64,000 bases of DNA from an uncultured Clostridia bacterium (lineage in GTDB: Bacteria; Bacillota; Clostridia; Oscillospirales; Oscillospiraceae). This document shows positions 45,463-53,717 of the stretch, in pieces; the stretch's first letter is position 1; every line of letters begins with the position of its first letter. The position numbers and the translations under genes were made by a program. A model generated the notes under the pieces. That model ran no database searches, was not told where the DNA came from, and saw only the letters and a list, made by a program, of their open reading frames with translations. The stretch spans positions 62,001-126,000 of the forward strand of contig CAMCRV010000001.1 in NCBI GenBank assembly GCA_945877365.1. Direction: 5' to 3'.

Positions 45463-46968
45463 CTAGTAGTTCCTTCTCCGATTTGCTCTGCGGCGACGAA
45501 TCTGGGCCCTGCGCCGTACCCGGCGAATGGTGTTGGAGGCAAGATAAAGACCGAACCCGCCCAGAGCCAGCACACCCACCACGCCGAAGAAGCTCAGAAT
45601 ACCGCCTTGTCCGTCATCCTTGGGAACGGCAGTAACATGGATCTTAACATCGTTTTTACTGGCGCTGACAACATCTCCCATGGCAAAGATCTCTGCCTCA
45701 GCAATATAGGAATTCCGGTATTTCATAGCAACCGTGGCAATCATCTGATCTTTTTTCACCGGTGCTGTCACACTGCCTCCCACAACGGCATACTCCATAA
45801 TCAGATTGTCCATTTTGCAGTCCACCGGCAGCACGCTGTCATAGTTCACATGGGGCTGGCCTACCACATCACTCTCTCCGTCAATCACGGAGAACTGATT
45901 CAGCGCCTGACCGTCATACATAACCCGGTTTACCTTGTAGTTGTCATAGGTGTAGGCAATCAGCTCCTGCATCTCGTTGAAGTTACCATAGGTCTTAACC
46001 GTCCAGCCGTTTTCCTCATAGACACGCATACAGCCCATGACAACGCTGACAATGGTCATATTTTTGGATTCTGACACGCATACAAGATTCGCAAAGGATT
46101 TTTCGGAATAGCTGGCCAGACCGGCCTTGACCTTGGCATCCAGGAACTGGGGAATGATGGTCTGGTCGATCATGTAGTTGGTGGTAACAAGATCCCGTTC
46201 TTCTGACATATTGGTAGCCGGAACCTTATATTTGGTTGTCCCCAGAATTGTCTTGAGCTCCTCATTTTTATAGACCTCGGTCATAATCCGGGTAATATCC
46301 CGGGCGGTGGTATAGGACACCGCCGTATCCAGACCGGAGAGGTTGCCGAAGGAGGTGTTGGTGCAGCCCAGCTGCTGTGCTTTGGCATTGATTAGCTCCA
46401 CAAAGGCATCCCGGGTGCCCGCCACATGCTCGGCAAGAGCCACAGCGGCATCGTTGGCGGAGTGCAGCAGCAGGCAGTGAAGCAAATCCCCCACCGTCAG
46501 CTGCTCACCACTTTTCAGCTTGACAATCTGAGCGCCGCCGGGAACCTTGGACTGGATACCTTCCGAACAGGTAACCACCTCGTCAAGATCCGCGCTTTCC
46601 GCCACTACCAGAGCGCCAATCAGCTTTGTCAGTGTACCAGGAGAGACCTTTGTATCCGGATTGTAGGCATAGACCACAGTACCCGTTGTCATTTCAAAAA
46701 CGAAGGCAGACTGTGCCGTATCCAGCCGCCGCTCAGATCCTCCCAGCGGCACCATACCCTCTATGGTTCGGCAGCCATTCTGAATGGACACTGTGCCGAA
46801 GGGCAGCTTGGCTGCTGCGGCTGCAGCCCCCACCTCCAGCGGTGCAGCGGTTTCCTCCGTGGTGGCAACCGGTACGGTTTCCAGCGGTGCAGCAGAAGCA
46901 GCCACGCCAAGACACTGGAGCAGCATCCCTGCGCAGAGAAAAATGGAAAGGTGTGCAAATTTTTTCAT
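45463..46968 (-). CDS. DacA-like D-Ala-D-Ala carboxypeptidase homolog with substituted active-site motifs
   Basis: A 501-residue exported protein: signal peptide (about 1-27), an Ala-rich linker, a peptidase S11 domain (about 85-345), a PBP5_C-like domain and a C-terminal span ([21 protein letters not shown]) with an Arg-rich tail. The SxxK serine is Thr112 (T112-L-T-K115) and KTG is K281-A-G283, while SAN (170-172) is intact. It may be a weak or non-enzymatic paralog of DacF (24674), for example a substrate-binding or spore-cortex helper. Confidence 0.8.
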   Translation of the reverse strand: MKKFAHLSIFLCAGMLLQCLGVAASAAPLETVPVATTEETAAPLEVGAAAAAAKLPFGTVSIQNGCRTIEGMVPLGGSERRLDTAQSAFVFEMTTGTVVYAYNPDTKVSPGTLTKLIGALVVAESADLDEVVTCSEGIQSKVPGGAQIVKLKSGEQLTVGDLLHCLLLHSANDAAVALAEHVAGTRDAFVELINAKAQQLGCTNTSFGNLSGLDTAVSYTTARDITRIMTEVYKNEELKTILGTTKYKVPATNMSEERDLVTTNYMIDQTIIPQFLDAKVKAGLASYSEKSFANLVCVSESKNMTIVSVVMGCMRVYEENGWTVKTYGNFNEMQELIAYTYDNYKVNRVMYDGQALNQFSVIDGESDVVGQPHVNYDSVLPVDCKMDNLIMEYAVVGGSVTAPVKKDQMIATVAMKYRNSYIAEAEIFAMGDVVSASKNDVKIHVTAVPKDDGQGGILSFFGVVGVLALGGFGLYLASNTIRRVRRRAQIRRRRANRRRNY

Positions 46969-46998
46969 ATTTATCCCTCAAGAAGTCATTGCCGGACT

Positions 46999-47027
46999 TG
47001 TCCGGCAGAGAAAAATCATGTATAATG
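46999..47027 (+). promoter_or_regulatory. Promoter for the comEA operon
   Basis: TTGTCC (46999-47004), 17-bp spacer, TATAAT (47022-47027). The -35 sits in a GCCGGAC-TT-GTCCGGC palindrome (46992-47007). Confidence 0.65.
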
Positions 47028-47080
47028 ACTGTTATTATAACAGCATTTCTCTTTCTAGTCAATGTGGGAGGGGGATTCCC

Positions 47081-47458
47081 ATGAAAAAACAGCTTTCCTC
47101 TGTTCTTCTTCTGATGACCGCTGTATTTTTAGCGCTGCTGGTAGGATTCTTCCTGGGCCGTAATGCCTGCCGCCCGGAGGTTTCTGTCAGTATTACACGC
47201 AGTCCGCAAGCCGTCGCAGCAGCTCCATCATCCACTCCCAGTCAGGCGGCAGATCCGGTGTATCCCATTGATATCAATACGGCTGATCGACATCAGCTTG
47301 CTCTCCTTCCCGGAATCGGAGAAGTCCTGGCTGACAGGATTCTTGCCTATCGGGATGCCCACGGCAGCTTCCCCTGCGTGGAGGAGCTGCTGAATGTGGA
47401 GGGCATCGGAACAAAAAAGCTGGAAGAGATACTGGATCTCATTACCACAGGAGGATAA
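47081..47458 (+). CDS. comEA: ComEA-like helix-hairpin-helix protein
   Basis: A 125-residue protein with an N-terminal membrane anchor (SVLLLMTAVFLALLVGFFLG), a low-complexity linker, and a ComEA-type helix-hairpin-helix pair (IDINTADRHQLALLPGIGEVLADRILAYR; CVEELLNVEGIGTKKLEEIL). It lacks the SLBB domain seen in Bacillus ComEA, which is normal for shorter versions. It binds incoming DNA in competence. ATG 47081 follows GGGAGGGGG; a response regulator gene starts 4 bp after the stop. Confidence 0.88.
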   Translation: MKKQLSSVLLLMTAVFLALLVGFFLGRNACRPEVSVSITRSPQAVAAAPSSTPSQAADPVYPIDINTADRHQLALLPGIGEVLADRILAYRDAHGSFPCVEELLNVEGIGTKKLEEILDLITTGG

Positions 47459-47462
47459 TACC

Positions 47463-48143
47463 ATGAAAATACTGGTCGTAGACGATGAAGCCCTTCTGGT
47501 CAAGGGCATCCGTTTCAATCTGCAGAATGAGGGCTACGAGGTGATCACCGGCTCTGACGGTCTGGAAGCCGTCAGACTGGTTCAGGAGGAAAAGCCGGAT
47601 CTTCTGGTTCTCGATGTGATGATGCCCAATATGGACGGCATGACAGCATGCAGCAAAATCCGGGAGTTTTCCAACATTCCCGTCATTCTTCTCACTGCCA
47701 AGGCCGATGATATGGATAAGCTCATGGGCTTTGACCATGGAGCGGATGACTATCTGACAAAGCCCTTTAACATTCTGGAGCTGAAAGCACGGATCCGGGC
47801 TCTGCTTCGCCGCGCCGGCGCTTCCGGGAAAAAGGAGACAGACAATACCCTGACCATTGGTTCCATTTCCCTGGATCTCGACGGGCGCAACGCATACCGC
47901 AGCGGCGAATTGGCCGATCTGACAGCCAAGGAATTCGATGTCATCGAATTTTTGATGCGAAATCCCAACCGGGTATACTCCCGGGAAGCTCTGCTGGATA
48001 CCATCTGGGCTTACGAATACCGCAGCGACATCCGGACTGTAGATGTCCACATCCGCAGACTTCGGGAAAAGCTGGAAGAGAATCCTGCTCAGCCGCAGTA
48101 TATTATGACAAAGTGGGGCGTTGGTTATTACTTCAAAAAATAG
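47463..48143 (+). CDS. OmpR/PhoB-family response regulator
   Basis: A 226-residue regulator. Receiver residues are D7/D8, phosphoacceptor D51 (LLVLDVMMPNMDG), T78 and K100 (DYLTKPFN). The winged-helix output ends TVDVHIRRLREKL and WGVGYYFKK. It pairs with the kinase gene that overlaps it by 23 bp. AGGAGGATAATACC is a strong ribosome binding site. Confidence 0.95.
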   Translation: MKILVVDDEALLVKGIRFNLQNEGYEVITGSDGLEAVRLVQEEKPDLLVLDVMMPNMDGMTACSKIREFSNIPVILLTAKADDMDKLMGFDHGADDYLTKPFNILELKARIRALLRRAGASGKKETDNTLTIGSISLDLDGRNAYRSGELADLTAKEFDVIEFLMRNPNRVYSREALLDTIWAYEYRSDIRTVDVHIRRLREKLEENPAQPQYIMTKWGVGYYFKK

Positions 48144-49557
48144 AAAAACCTCTCTGGGCGGCTATGGCAACACCCAGTACTATTATGCCATTACCTATAT
48201 TGCCATAACCTTTGTGGTGCTTCTGATTTTGAACATCTACTGCTCCAATGCCAGCCAGAAGCTGTTTTATCAGAGCAAAGAGGCATCCATGCTGGAAAAG
48301 TGTCATATGGCTGCCGATGAGATCTCGCAGCTGGAGGTCATGAACACCTCCACCATCGCCGGTGTGATCAGCCAGATGGACAGCACAACCTCCTCCCGGC
48401 TCATCGTCACAGACCATACAGGCCTTGCCCTATATGACAGCCAGGAAACAGCCACAGGCCGGTATGTCCTCTTTCCCGAGGTGTTGCAGGCCATGAAGGG
48501 CTACAATGTTTTCTCCGGAAATTTTCATAACGGTGCTGTAAACTCCCGGGCTGCCGCTCCTGTTGTCTATTATGGCAGTATCATCGGATGTGTATATGTA
48601 ACAGAGTATGACCCGTCTCAGGGAATTCTGATCCGATCCCTGCAAAACAATATTCTGCAGATTACTCTGATTCTGGAAATCATTGTTACGGTCTTTTCGC
48701 TGGCCTTCGCCGCCACCTTTTCCCGGCGATTGAAGCGCATTATGACCTCCATGCGGATTATTCAGGAGGGGGATTACTCCCACAAAGTGAACATCGGCGG
48801 AAATGACGAGCTGACTCTGCTGGGCAATGAATTCAACGATTTGACCGAACGGCTCCAAACCTCCGAGCAGAAGCGTCACCGCTTTATCTCCGACGCTTCC
48901 CACGAACTGAAAACACCGCTGGCATCTATCAAGCTCCTGACGGACTCCATCCTGCAAAACGATATGGATTTGGAAACCATTCGGGAGTTTGTGGGTGACA
49001 TTGGAAATGAGGCGGAACGCCTGAACCGGATGACCGAAAAAATGCTCTCCCTGACCAAAATTGACGGCGTTCAGAATGAGGAGTCTGAAATCATTTACAT
49101 GACCCCCACCGTGGAACGGGTGGTTCGGATGCTGACACCTCTGGCCGGGCAGCAAAATGTGACGATCCAAACAGATCTGACCGGAGACTGCCCTGTTCTG
49201 ATTCTGGAAGACGATCTGTATCAGGTTGTTTTCAATCTCATGGAGAACGGTATTAAGTACAATATTCCCGGGGGAACCCTGAAAATCTCCCTGACAAGGC
49301 AGGAAGACAATGCGCTTCTGCAGGTTTCGGACTCCGGCATGGGAATTCCGGAGGATGCCATCGGACATCTGTTTGAGCGGTTTTACCGGGTGGACAAGGC
49401 CAGATCCCGAGCCACCGGCGGCAGCGGACTGGGACTTGCCATTGTCCGCGCCATTGTACAGCGAAACCGCGGCGATATTCAGGTATCCAGTCAGGAGGGC
49501 AAAGGCACCGTTTTCACCGTCACATTCCCTGTTTTTGACACGGAGGTGGACAAATGA
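48121..49557 (+). CDS. Membrane sensor histidine kinase
   Basis: A 478-residue kinase with TM1 (about 23-40), an extracytoplasmic sensor of about 130 residues, TM2 (about 177-200), HAMP (about 200-252), H-box SHELKTPLASI with His261, and an HATPase domain (NLMENGIKYN, DSGMGIPEDAI, GGSGLGLAIV). The start is TTG 48121, the only credible one. The sensor region resembles the LytS/PAS-like exposed loops of PhoR/WalK types, but the signal is unknown. Confidence 0.93.
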   Translation: MVITSKNRKTSLGGYGNTQYYYAITYIAITFVVLLILNIYCSNASQKLFYQSKEASMLEKCHMAADEISQLEVMNTSTIAGVISQMDSTTSSRLIVTDHTGLALYDSQETATGRYVLFPEVLQAMKGYNVFSGNFHNGAVNSRAAAPVVYYGSIIGCVYVTEYDPSQGILIRSLQNNILQITLILEIIVTVFSLAFAATFSRRLKRIMTSMRIIQEGDYSHKVNIGGNDELTLLGNEFNDLTERLQTSEQKRHRFISDASHELKTPLASIKLLTDSILQNDMDLETIREFVGDIGNEAERLNRMTEKMLSLTKIDGVQNEESEIIYMTPTVERVVRMLTPLAGQQNVTIQTDLTGDCPVLILEDDLYQVVFNLMENGIKYNIPGGTLKISLTRQEDNALLQVSDSGMGIPEDAIGHLFERFYRVDKARSRATGGSGLGLAIVRAIVQRNRGDIQVSSQEGKGTVFTVTFPVFDTEVDK

Positions 49558-50054
49558 GAAAAAAATGTATGGCGCTGGGGCTGCTTCTGTGTCTTCTCCC
49601 GGGGCTGGCTGGCTGCCGTTTTCATAAATCCGATTCCATGGAGTTTTATTATGTGCGGAATCATTACCAGTACGGGCAGCCGCAGGGTGTTATCTGCCCG
49701 GAGAGCCGGGATGTCACCGGCCATGCGCAGGATCTTCCCTATCTGATGGCGCTGTATCTTTCCGGGCCGCTGGATGAAGGGCTGTCCTCTCCCTTTCCCC
49801 GGGGCACAAGACTTGTAAGCCTCTATACGCAGGACAACACCCTGTTTGTTGAACTGACGCCCCCGGGCAGCGGCACCTCTTCCGCAGATTTTACGCTGTC
49901 CAGCAGCTGTCTGGCTCTGACTTTCCTGTACTTTTCCAATGTAGACCAGGTCACAGTCGCCAGCGGCGAGAACACCATCACCCTGAATGCAGAGAATCTT
50001 CTGCTGTATGACCAGCCATCCTACAGCAGCACGACAACGGAGGAAACCAAATGA
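49554..50054 (+). CDS. GerM-domain lipoprotein
   Basis: A 166-residue protein with lipobox LPGLAGC (Cys21) and a GerMN-like domain (DLPYLMALYLSGPLDEGLSSPFPRGTRLVSLY; FVELTPPGSG). GerM proteins act in sporulation and germination. In B. subtilis the domain occurs in a lipoprotein linked to the cortex. It is coupled by ATGA to both the kinase and the exonuclease gene. Confidence 0.85.
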   Translation: MRKKCMALGLLLCLLPGLAGCRFHKSDSMEFYYVRNHYQYGQPQGVICPESRDVTGHAQDLPYLMALYLSGPLDEGLSSPFPRGTRLVSLYTQDNTLFVELTPPGSGTSSADFTLSSSCLALTFLYFSNVDQVTVASGENTITLNAENLLLYDQPSYSSTTTEETK

Positions 50055-50806
50055 AACTGATCTCATGGAATGTCAACGGTCTGCGGGCCTGCGTCGGTAA
50101 AGGCTTTGAGGACTTCTTTCATCAGGCGGATGCAGATATATTCTGCCTTCAGGAAACAAAGCTGCAATCCGGACAGATCCGGCTCCAAACGGACGGTTAC
50201 CATCAGTTCTGGAACTATGCCGAGAAAAAAGGCTATTCCGGCACTGCTGTGTTTTCCAAAGAAGAGCCCCTTTCTGTCAGCTATGGTGTTGGGATCCCTG
50301 AGCTGGATACGGAAGGCCGTATGATCACTCTGGAGTACCCCGATTTTTATCTGATTACCTGCTATACCCCCAATGCCCAGCCGGAGTTGGCTCGCATCGA
50401 TCACCGGATGAAATGGGACAGTGCATTCCGGGAGAAGGTTTCTCAGCTGGATGCCCGGAAGCCGGTCATCCTTTGCGGCGACCTGAATGTAGCCCATCAG
50501 GAGATTGATCTGAAGAATCCTGCCTCCAACCGGGGAAACGCAGGTTTTTCCGATCAGGAACGGGAGAGTTTTTCCGCACTTCTGAAAGCCGGTTTTACGG
50601 ACAGCTTCCGGTACCTGTTTCCGGACACCACCGGGGCGTACAGCTGGTGGAGCTACCGCTTCAACGCCAGAAAGAACAACGCAGGCTGGCGCATCGACTA
50701 TTTTCTGGTTTCCAACCGGATCGCAGACCGGATCACTGCCGCGCCAATCTATGCGGAGGTAACCGGCTCTGACCACTGCCCGGTGGGTCTGGAAATTGAC
50801 CTGTAA
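50051..50806 (+). CDS. xth: Exodeoxyribonuclease III
   Basis: A 251-residue AP endonuclease of the EEP family. Motifs MKLISWNVNGLRACVGKGF, LQETKL, YTPNAQPELARIDHR, GDLNVAHQEIDL and TGSDHCPVGLEI give the Asn, Glu, Asp and His active-site residues. It repairs abasic sites. It ends the comEA-to-xth operon. Confidence 0.96.
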   Translation: MKLISWNVNGLRACVGKGFEDFFHQADADIFCLQETKLQSGQIRLQTDGYHQFWNYAEKKGYSGTAVFSKEEPLSVSYGVGIPELDTEGRMITLEYPDFYLITCYTPNAQPELARIDHRMKWDSAFREKVSQLDARKPVILCGDLNVAHQEIDLKNPASNRGNAGFSDQERESFSALLKAGFTDSFRYLFPDTTGAYSWWSYRFNARKNNAGWRIDYFLVSNRIADRITAAPIYAEVTGSDHCPVGLEIDL

Positions 50807-50828
50807 TACCAGAAAAAATGGGGCGGAG

Positions 50829-51320
50829 TTACTCCGTCCCATCGTCCTTTTGAACATAAATACCCGGCTGTCCGTCCTGCCATGCCAGGATACTATCCCG
50901 AACCTGCTCCAATGCCGGGAACGGCTCCTCCTCGCAGATGGGGACAAACTCTTGTTCCTCAGGAATACTCTCCTGTGTTTGTTCCTGTGTTTGCTCCTGT
51001 ATTTGCTCCGGTTTTTCCTCCGGCTTCTCTTCCGGCTTCTCTTCCGGTTCTTCCGGCTCCCTGCTCCCCCGGACAACAAAATGAAGTTCTCCGGCCGGAA
51101 TTCTCTTGGCCGGAATCCTTTTATCCAGGAGGAACCCGTCCCCTTCCGGAACCAGAACACCGATATGGGTGCTGTCCTTCCCCTGAACCATCTTCAGCCT
51201 GTAAATATCATCCCCGGGAAGCTGGCAGCGGCATTGCATCCGGCAGTACAGACCCTGCCTTTGCATCTGCAGCTTTCCAACCTGTTCGTTCCGGTACATG
51301 ACAGCATAATTTTCATCCAT
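50829..51320 (-). CDS. Hypothetical protein with repetitive Pro-Glu-Lys region
   Basis: A 163-residue protein. The first 75 residues (VMYRNEQVGKLQMQRQGLYCRMQCRC) look folded and may bind something small. Then comes an in-frame repeat (PEEPEEKPEEKPEEKPEQIQEQTQEQTQE) and an acidic C-terminus. The repeats come from a run of TTCCGGCTTCTC-type units near 51010-51060. No signal peptide. Last gene of the nnrD-lipoprotein-mazF stretch. Function unknown. Confidence 0.6.
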   Translation of the reverse strand: MDENYAVMYRNEQVGKLQMQRQGLYCRMQCRCQLPGDDIYRLKMVQGKDSTHIGVLVPEGDGFLLDKRIPAKRIPAGELHFVVRGSREPEEPEEKPEEKPEEKPEQIQEQTQEQTQESIPEEQEFVPICEEEPFPALEQVRDSILAWQDGQPGIYVQKDDGTE

Positions 51321-51383
51321 AAAGCAAGCCTCCCTGATGCAGTTTATGCTTCAGGGAGGTAAACTATTCCAGTGCAGGTCAAT

Positions 51384-51737
51384 CTAATGCAGGCCAAAGC
51401 TGACAGCTATGGCATTGTCCACCTGTGCCATCTGGGTATCGCTCAGATGTCCCATATGCTCCCGAAGCCGGCGCTTGTCAATGGTGCGAACCTGCTCCAG
51501 CAGCACAATGGAGTCCTTGCTCAGGCCAACGCTGCCGCCTGCAATGTCGATGTGGGTTGGCAGGCGAGCCTTTCCCGTCTGGCTGGTGATGGCTGCGGCA
51601 ATCACCGTGGGTGAATGGCGGTTTCCGGTATCGTTCTGAATGATGAGGACAGGCCGGGTTCCACCCTGCTCGCTGCCCACCACCGGGGACAAATCCGCAT
51701 AGAAAATGTCTCCCCGTTTTACAGTGTCTTCCGTCAT
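51384..51737 (-). CDS. MazF/EndoA-family endoribonuclease without an adjacent antitoxin
   Basis: A 117-residue PemK/MazF toxin (KRGDIFYADLSPVVGSEQGG, RPVLIIQNDTGN, IAAAITSQTGKARLPTHI, VLLEQVRTIDKRRL). MazF toxins cleave single-stranded RNA at short motifs. No antitoxin ORF precedes it in 51747-51875. A GTG at 51746 is an alternative start. Its neighbours (nnrD and a lipoprotein) fit the acpS-lipoprotein-alr-antitoxin-toxin cluster of Bacillus with alr and antitoxin missing. Confidence 0.9.
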   Translation of the reverse strand: MTEDTVKRGDIFYADLSPVVGSEQGGTRPVLIIQNDTGNRHSPTVIAAAITSQTGKARLPTHIDIAGGSVGLSKDSIVLLEQVRTIDKRRLREHMGHLSDTQMAQVDNAIAVSFGLH

Positions 51738-51875
51738 AGGCTTCACGCTCCGTGTATTTTTCCCGCGCTACTTCCCAAAATCCTATGTAACGCGGCTGAT
51801 GGTATTGTGCCACGAACAGAGGAAATTTATACAGCAGGGTCGGTAAAACATCCTATGCTTCTTTACGGGGATATT

Positions 51876-52436
51876 CTACTGCATCCGATAATTGGCGACG
51901 CCAAGGGATAGAATTCGAACCCCTTTGTAGAGGATTTCTCCCCGGCAGGGGGTATTTCCCTTTTCCAGCCATACATCCACATGAAGCGGACTGTCCCGGA
52001 AGGAATCCTCTATGGTCAGCCTCAGCAGGTCATCTTCATATCCGGCAGAGGATATATACCCGCTCCGCAGGGCGTGAAGCAGCAGCCATGGCGCCCCCAC
52101 GGGTGTAATCTGTCCATCCACCAGCGGCGAGAATTCCAGCGCCTTATCGTCAAAGGTCAGCCATGCCCTCCCGGAAGCGATTTTCCCGGAGACGCCGGAG
52201 ATGGTTTCCGGCGCCTGGACGGTGAATGTCAGATTCCCCTGATGGTCTGCCTGACAGCTCAGGCTGAAGGTATACAGGCTGTCCCCGTAGTCTGCCGTGA
52301 TTTCCGTGTCAAAGGTGCAGCTCTGAGTTTCCAGAAGCGCTTTGCGAAAGGACAGCGCCTGTCCCATCTCCTTCGGCTCTCCTGAACAGCCCGACAGAAT
52401 CAAGATACACAGCACCATGGCCCACGCCTGTTTCAA
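51876..52436 (-). CDS. Lipoprotein of the LolA/LppX-like fold, YdcC-like
   Basis: A 186-residue protein with lipobox ILSGCSG (Cys17) and a beta-rich body (CTFDTEITADYGDSLYTFSLSCQADHQGNLTFTV). B. subtilis YdcC, in a comparable position next to acpS/nnrD and the MazF cluster, is of this type. It may bind lipid or act in sporulation; exact role unknown. Confidence 0.65.
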   Translation of the reverse strand: MKQAWAMVLCILILSGCSGEPKEMGQALSFRKALLETQSCTFDTEITADYGDSLYTFSLSCQADHQGNLTFTVQAPETISGVSGKIASGRAWLTFDDKALEFSPLVDGQITPVGAPWLLLHALRSGYISSAGYEDDLLRLTIEDSFRDSPLHVDVWLEKGNTPCRGEILYKGVRILSLGVANYRMQ

Positions 52437-52449
52437 ATTACATTCCGCC

Positions 52450-53298
52450 TTATTTCAGTAGTCGCGGAAGAACATTCAGCATATCCGTGGGGAGCATACC
52501 ATACTGCCCCAGCTGGGAAGCGCACAGATCTCCGGCTGCGCCATGAAGCCATGCTCCGCAGGCAGCCGCCTCCAGAGGCGCAATGCCCTGTCCCAGCAGG
52601 CTGACGATCATGCCGGCCAGCACATCTCCGCTGCCGCCCACCGCCATACCGGGGTTCCCGGTGGAATTCTCATAGCAGACCTCCCCGTCGGAAATACAGG
52701 TTCTGTGTCCCTTCAACAGGAGGACACAGCCCGTCTGCTTCGCGAACTCCCGGGCGGAAGTCATTCGATCCTCTGTAAGAATACCGCCCAGCCGGGCAAA
52801 TTCGCCGTCATGGGGTGTGAGAATGGTAGGCGCTGTTCTTTCACGCAGTAAACTTATATTCTGCGCCAGCAGATTTATGCCGTCCGCATCCACCACCACC
52901 GGACATTCTGCCGTTTCCAGAACGGCTCGCAGCACCGCCATGGTTCCCTGACTCTGACCCAGACCGCAGCCGATCAAAACCGCATCCATCCGGGAAAGCC
53001 GATCTATAATCTCAGCAATGGCAATCTCGCTGAGCTTCCCCTCCTCATCCGGCAGGGGAAACACCACCGGCTCATTCAGCTTCATCGCCTCAATGGCGTA
53101 GATGCTTTCCGGCACGCCCAGAAATACCAGCCCGGCTCCGGTTCTCAAGGCGCCCATGGCGGAAAGAGCCGCCGCGCCGGTGTAGCCCCGGCTGCCGCAC
53201 AGAAGCAGTATTTTTCCGTAATTTCCCTTATGTCCCCAGGGATCTCTGTCCGGCAGGATGGCAGCCACACTGTCCGGATCCAATCTTCGTATTTCCAT
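52450..53298 (-). CDS. nnrD: ADP/ATP-dependent NAD(P)H-hydrate dehydratase
   Basis: A 282-residue ribokinase-like enzyme with ILLCGSRGYTGAAALSAMGALRTGAG and the catalytic GNPGMAVGGSGDVLAGMI (Asp base). It dehydrates damaged NAD(P)HX. The epimerase half found fused in some bacteria is absent. It heads a minus-strand group with the lipoprotein, MazF and the repeat protein. Confidence 0.92.
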   Translation of the reverse strand: MEIRRLDPDSVAAILPDRDPWGHKGNYGKILLLCGSRGYTGAAALSAMGALRTGAGLVFLGVPESIYAIEAMKLNEPVVFPLPDEEGKLSEIAIAEIIDRLSRMDAVLIGCGLGQSQGTMAVLRAVLETAECPVVVDADGINLLAQNISLLRERTAPTILTPHDGEFARLGGILTEDRMTSAREFAKQTGCVLLLKGHRTCISDGEVCYENSTGNPGMAVGGSGDVLAGMIVSLLGQGIAPLEAAACGAWLHGAAGDLCASQLGQYGMLPTDMLNVLPRLLK

Positions 53299-53323
53299 GA
53301 TCCAGTCCCCCCTTTTTCAGACT

Positions 53324-53352
53324 ACCATATCACAATCCAGGTTTCCCGTCAA
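53324..53352 (-). promoter_or_regulatory. Promoter for nnrD
   Basis: On the minus strand TTGACG (complement 53347-53352), 17-bp spacer ending TGA, TATGGT (complement 53324-53329). Confidence 0.65.
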
Positions 53353-53388
53353 GGCGGTGGATTCTCCGGAAAAAGGAAGAAAAAGCAC

Positions 53389-53417
53389 TTGCAATCCCCG
53401 TTTTTATGTGCTAGTAT
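53389..53417 (+). promoter_or_regulatory. Promoter for the pheST T-box transcript
   Basis: TTGCAA (53389-53394), 17-bp spacer ending TGC, TAGTAT (53412-53417). Confidence 0.7.
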
Positions 53418-53423
53418 AAGGAA

Positions 53424-53692
53424 GATATTTGAAAAGCTGTGATTGGGCTGCCTTGTGTTGGTTTGCGTATTCAGAGAGAGCGGGATGGTGGAATCCGCTT
53501 GCGTGCAACGCCGGGCTTTCTCCCAGGAGCTGCCGCCTGAACAGAAAGTAGGGTGCGCCGGGTAATTCCGTTATGGATTGCGAGCGTGACTGCGCTTTTA
53601 AGCTGCGCCGGTTCCGGCGAATTGCGGGTGGTACCGCGGAAGGAATGCCTTTCGTCCCGATCATGGGCGGAAAGGCATATTTTTTTACCCAA
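53424..53692 (+). promoter_or_regulatory. T-box leader of pheST
   Basis: The T-box sequence GCGGGTGGTACCGCGG lies at 53624-53639. A terminator follows: ATGCCTTTCGTCCC pairs with GGGCGGAAAGGCAT, then a run of T (53646-53687). Upstream sequence to 53424 forms the specifier stems. Expression of pheS-pheT should rise when tRNA-Phe is uncharged. I could not fix the specifier codon. Confidence 0.9.
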
Positions 53693-53717
53693 ATACTATC
53701 CTTTAGGAGGAAAGAAA

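Noticed and set aside
50980..51070. Tandem short repeats as a possible CRISPR or VNTR array.
   Set aside because: They are in-frame Pro-Glu-Lys codon repeats inside a gene, without spacers.
51478..51813. Minus-strand frame overlapping mazF as a possible antitoxin.
   Set aside because: It is a shifted reading of the toxin gene and upstream DNA, Arg/His-rich, without family resemblance.
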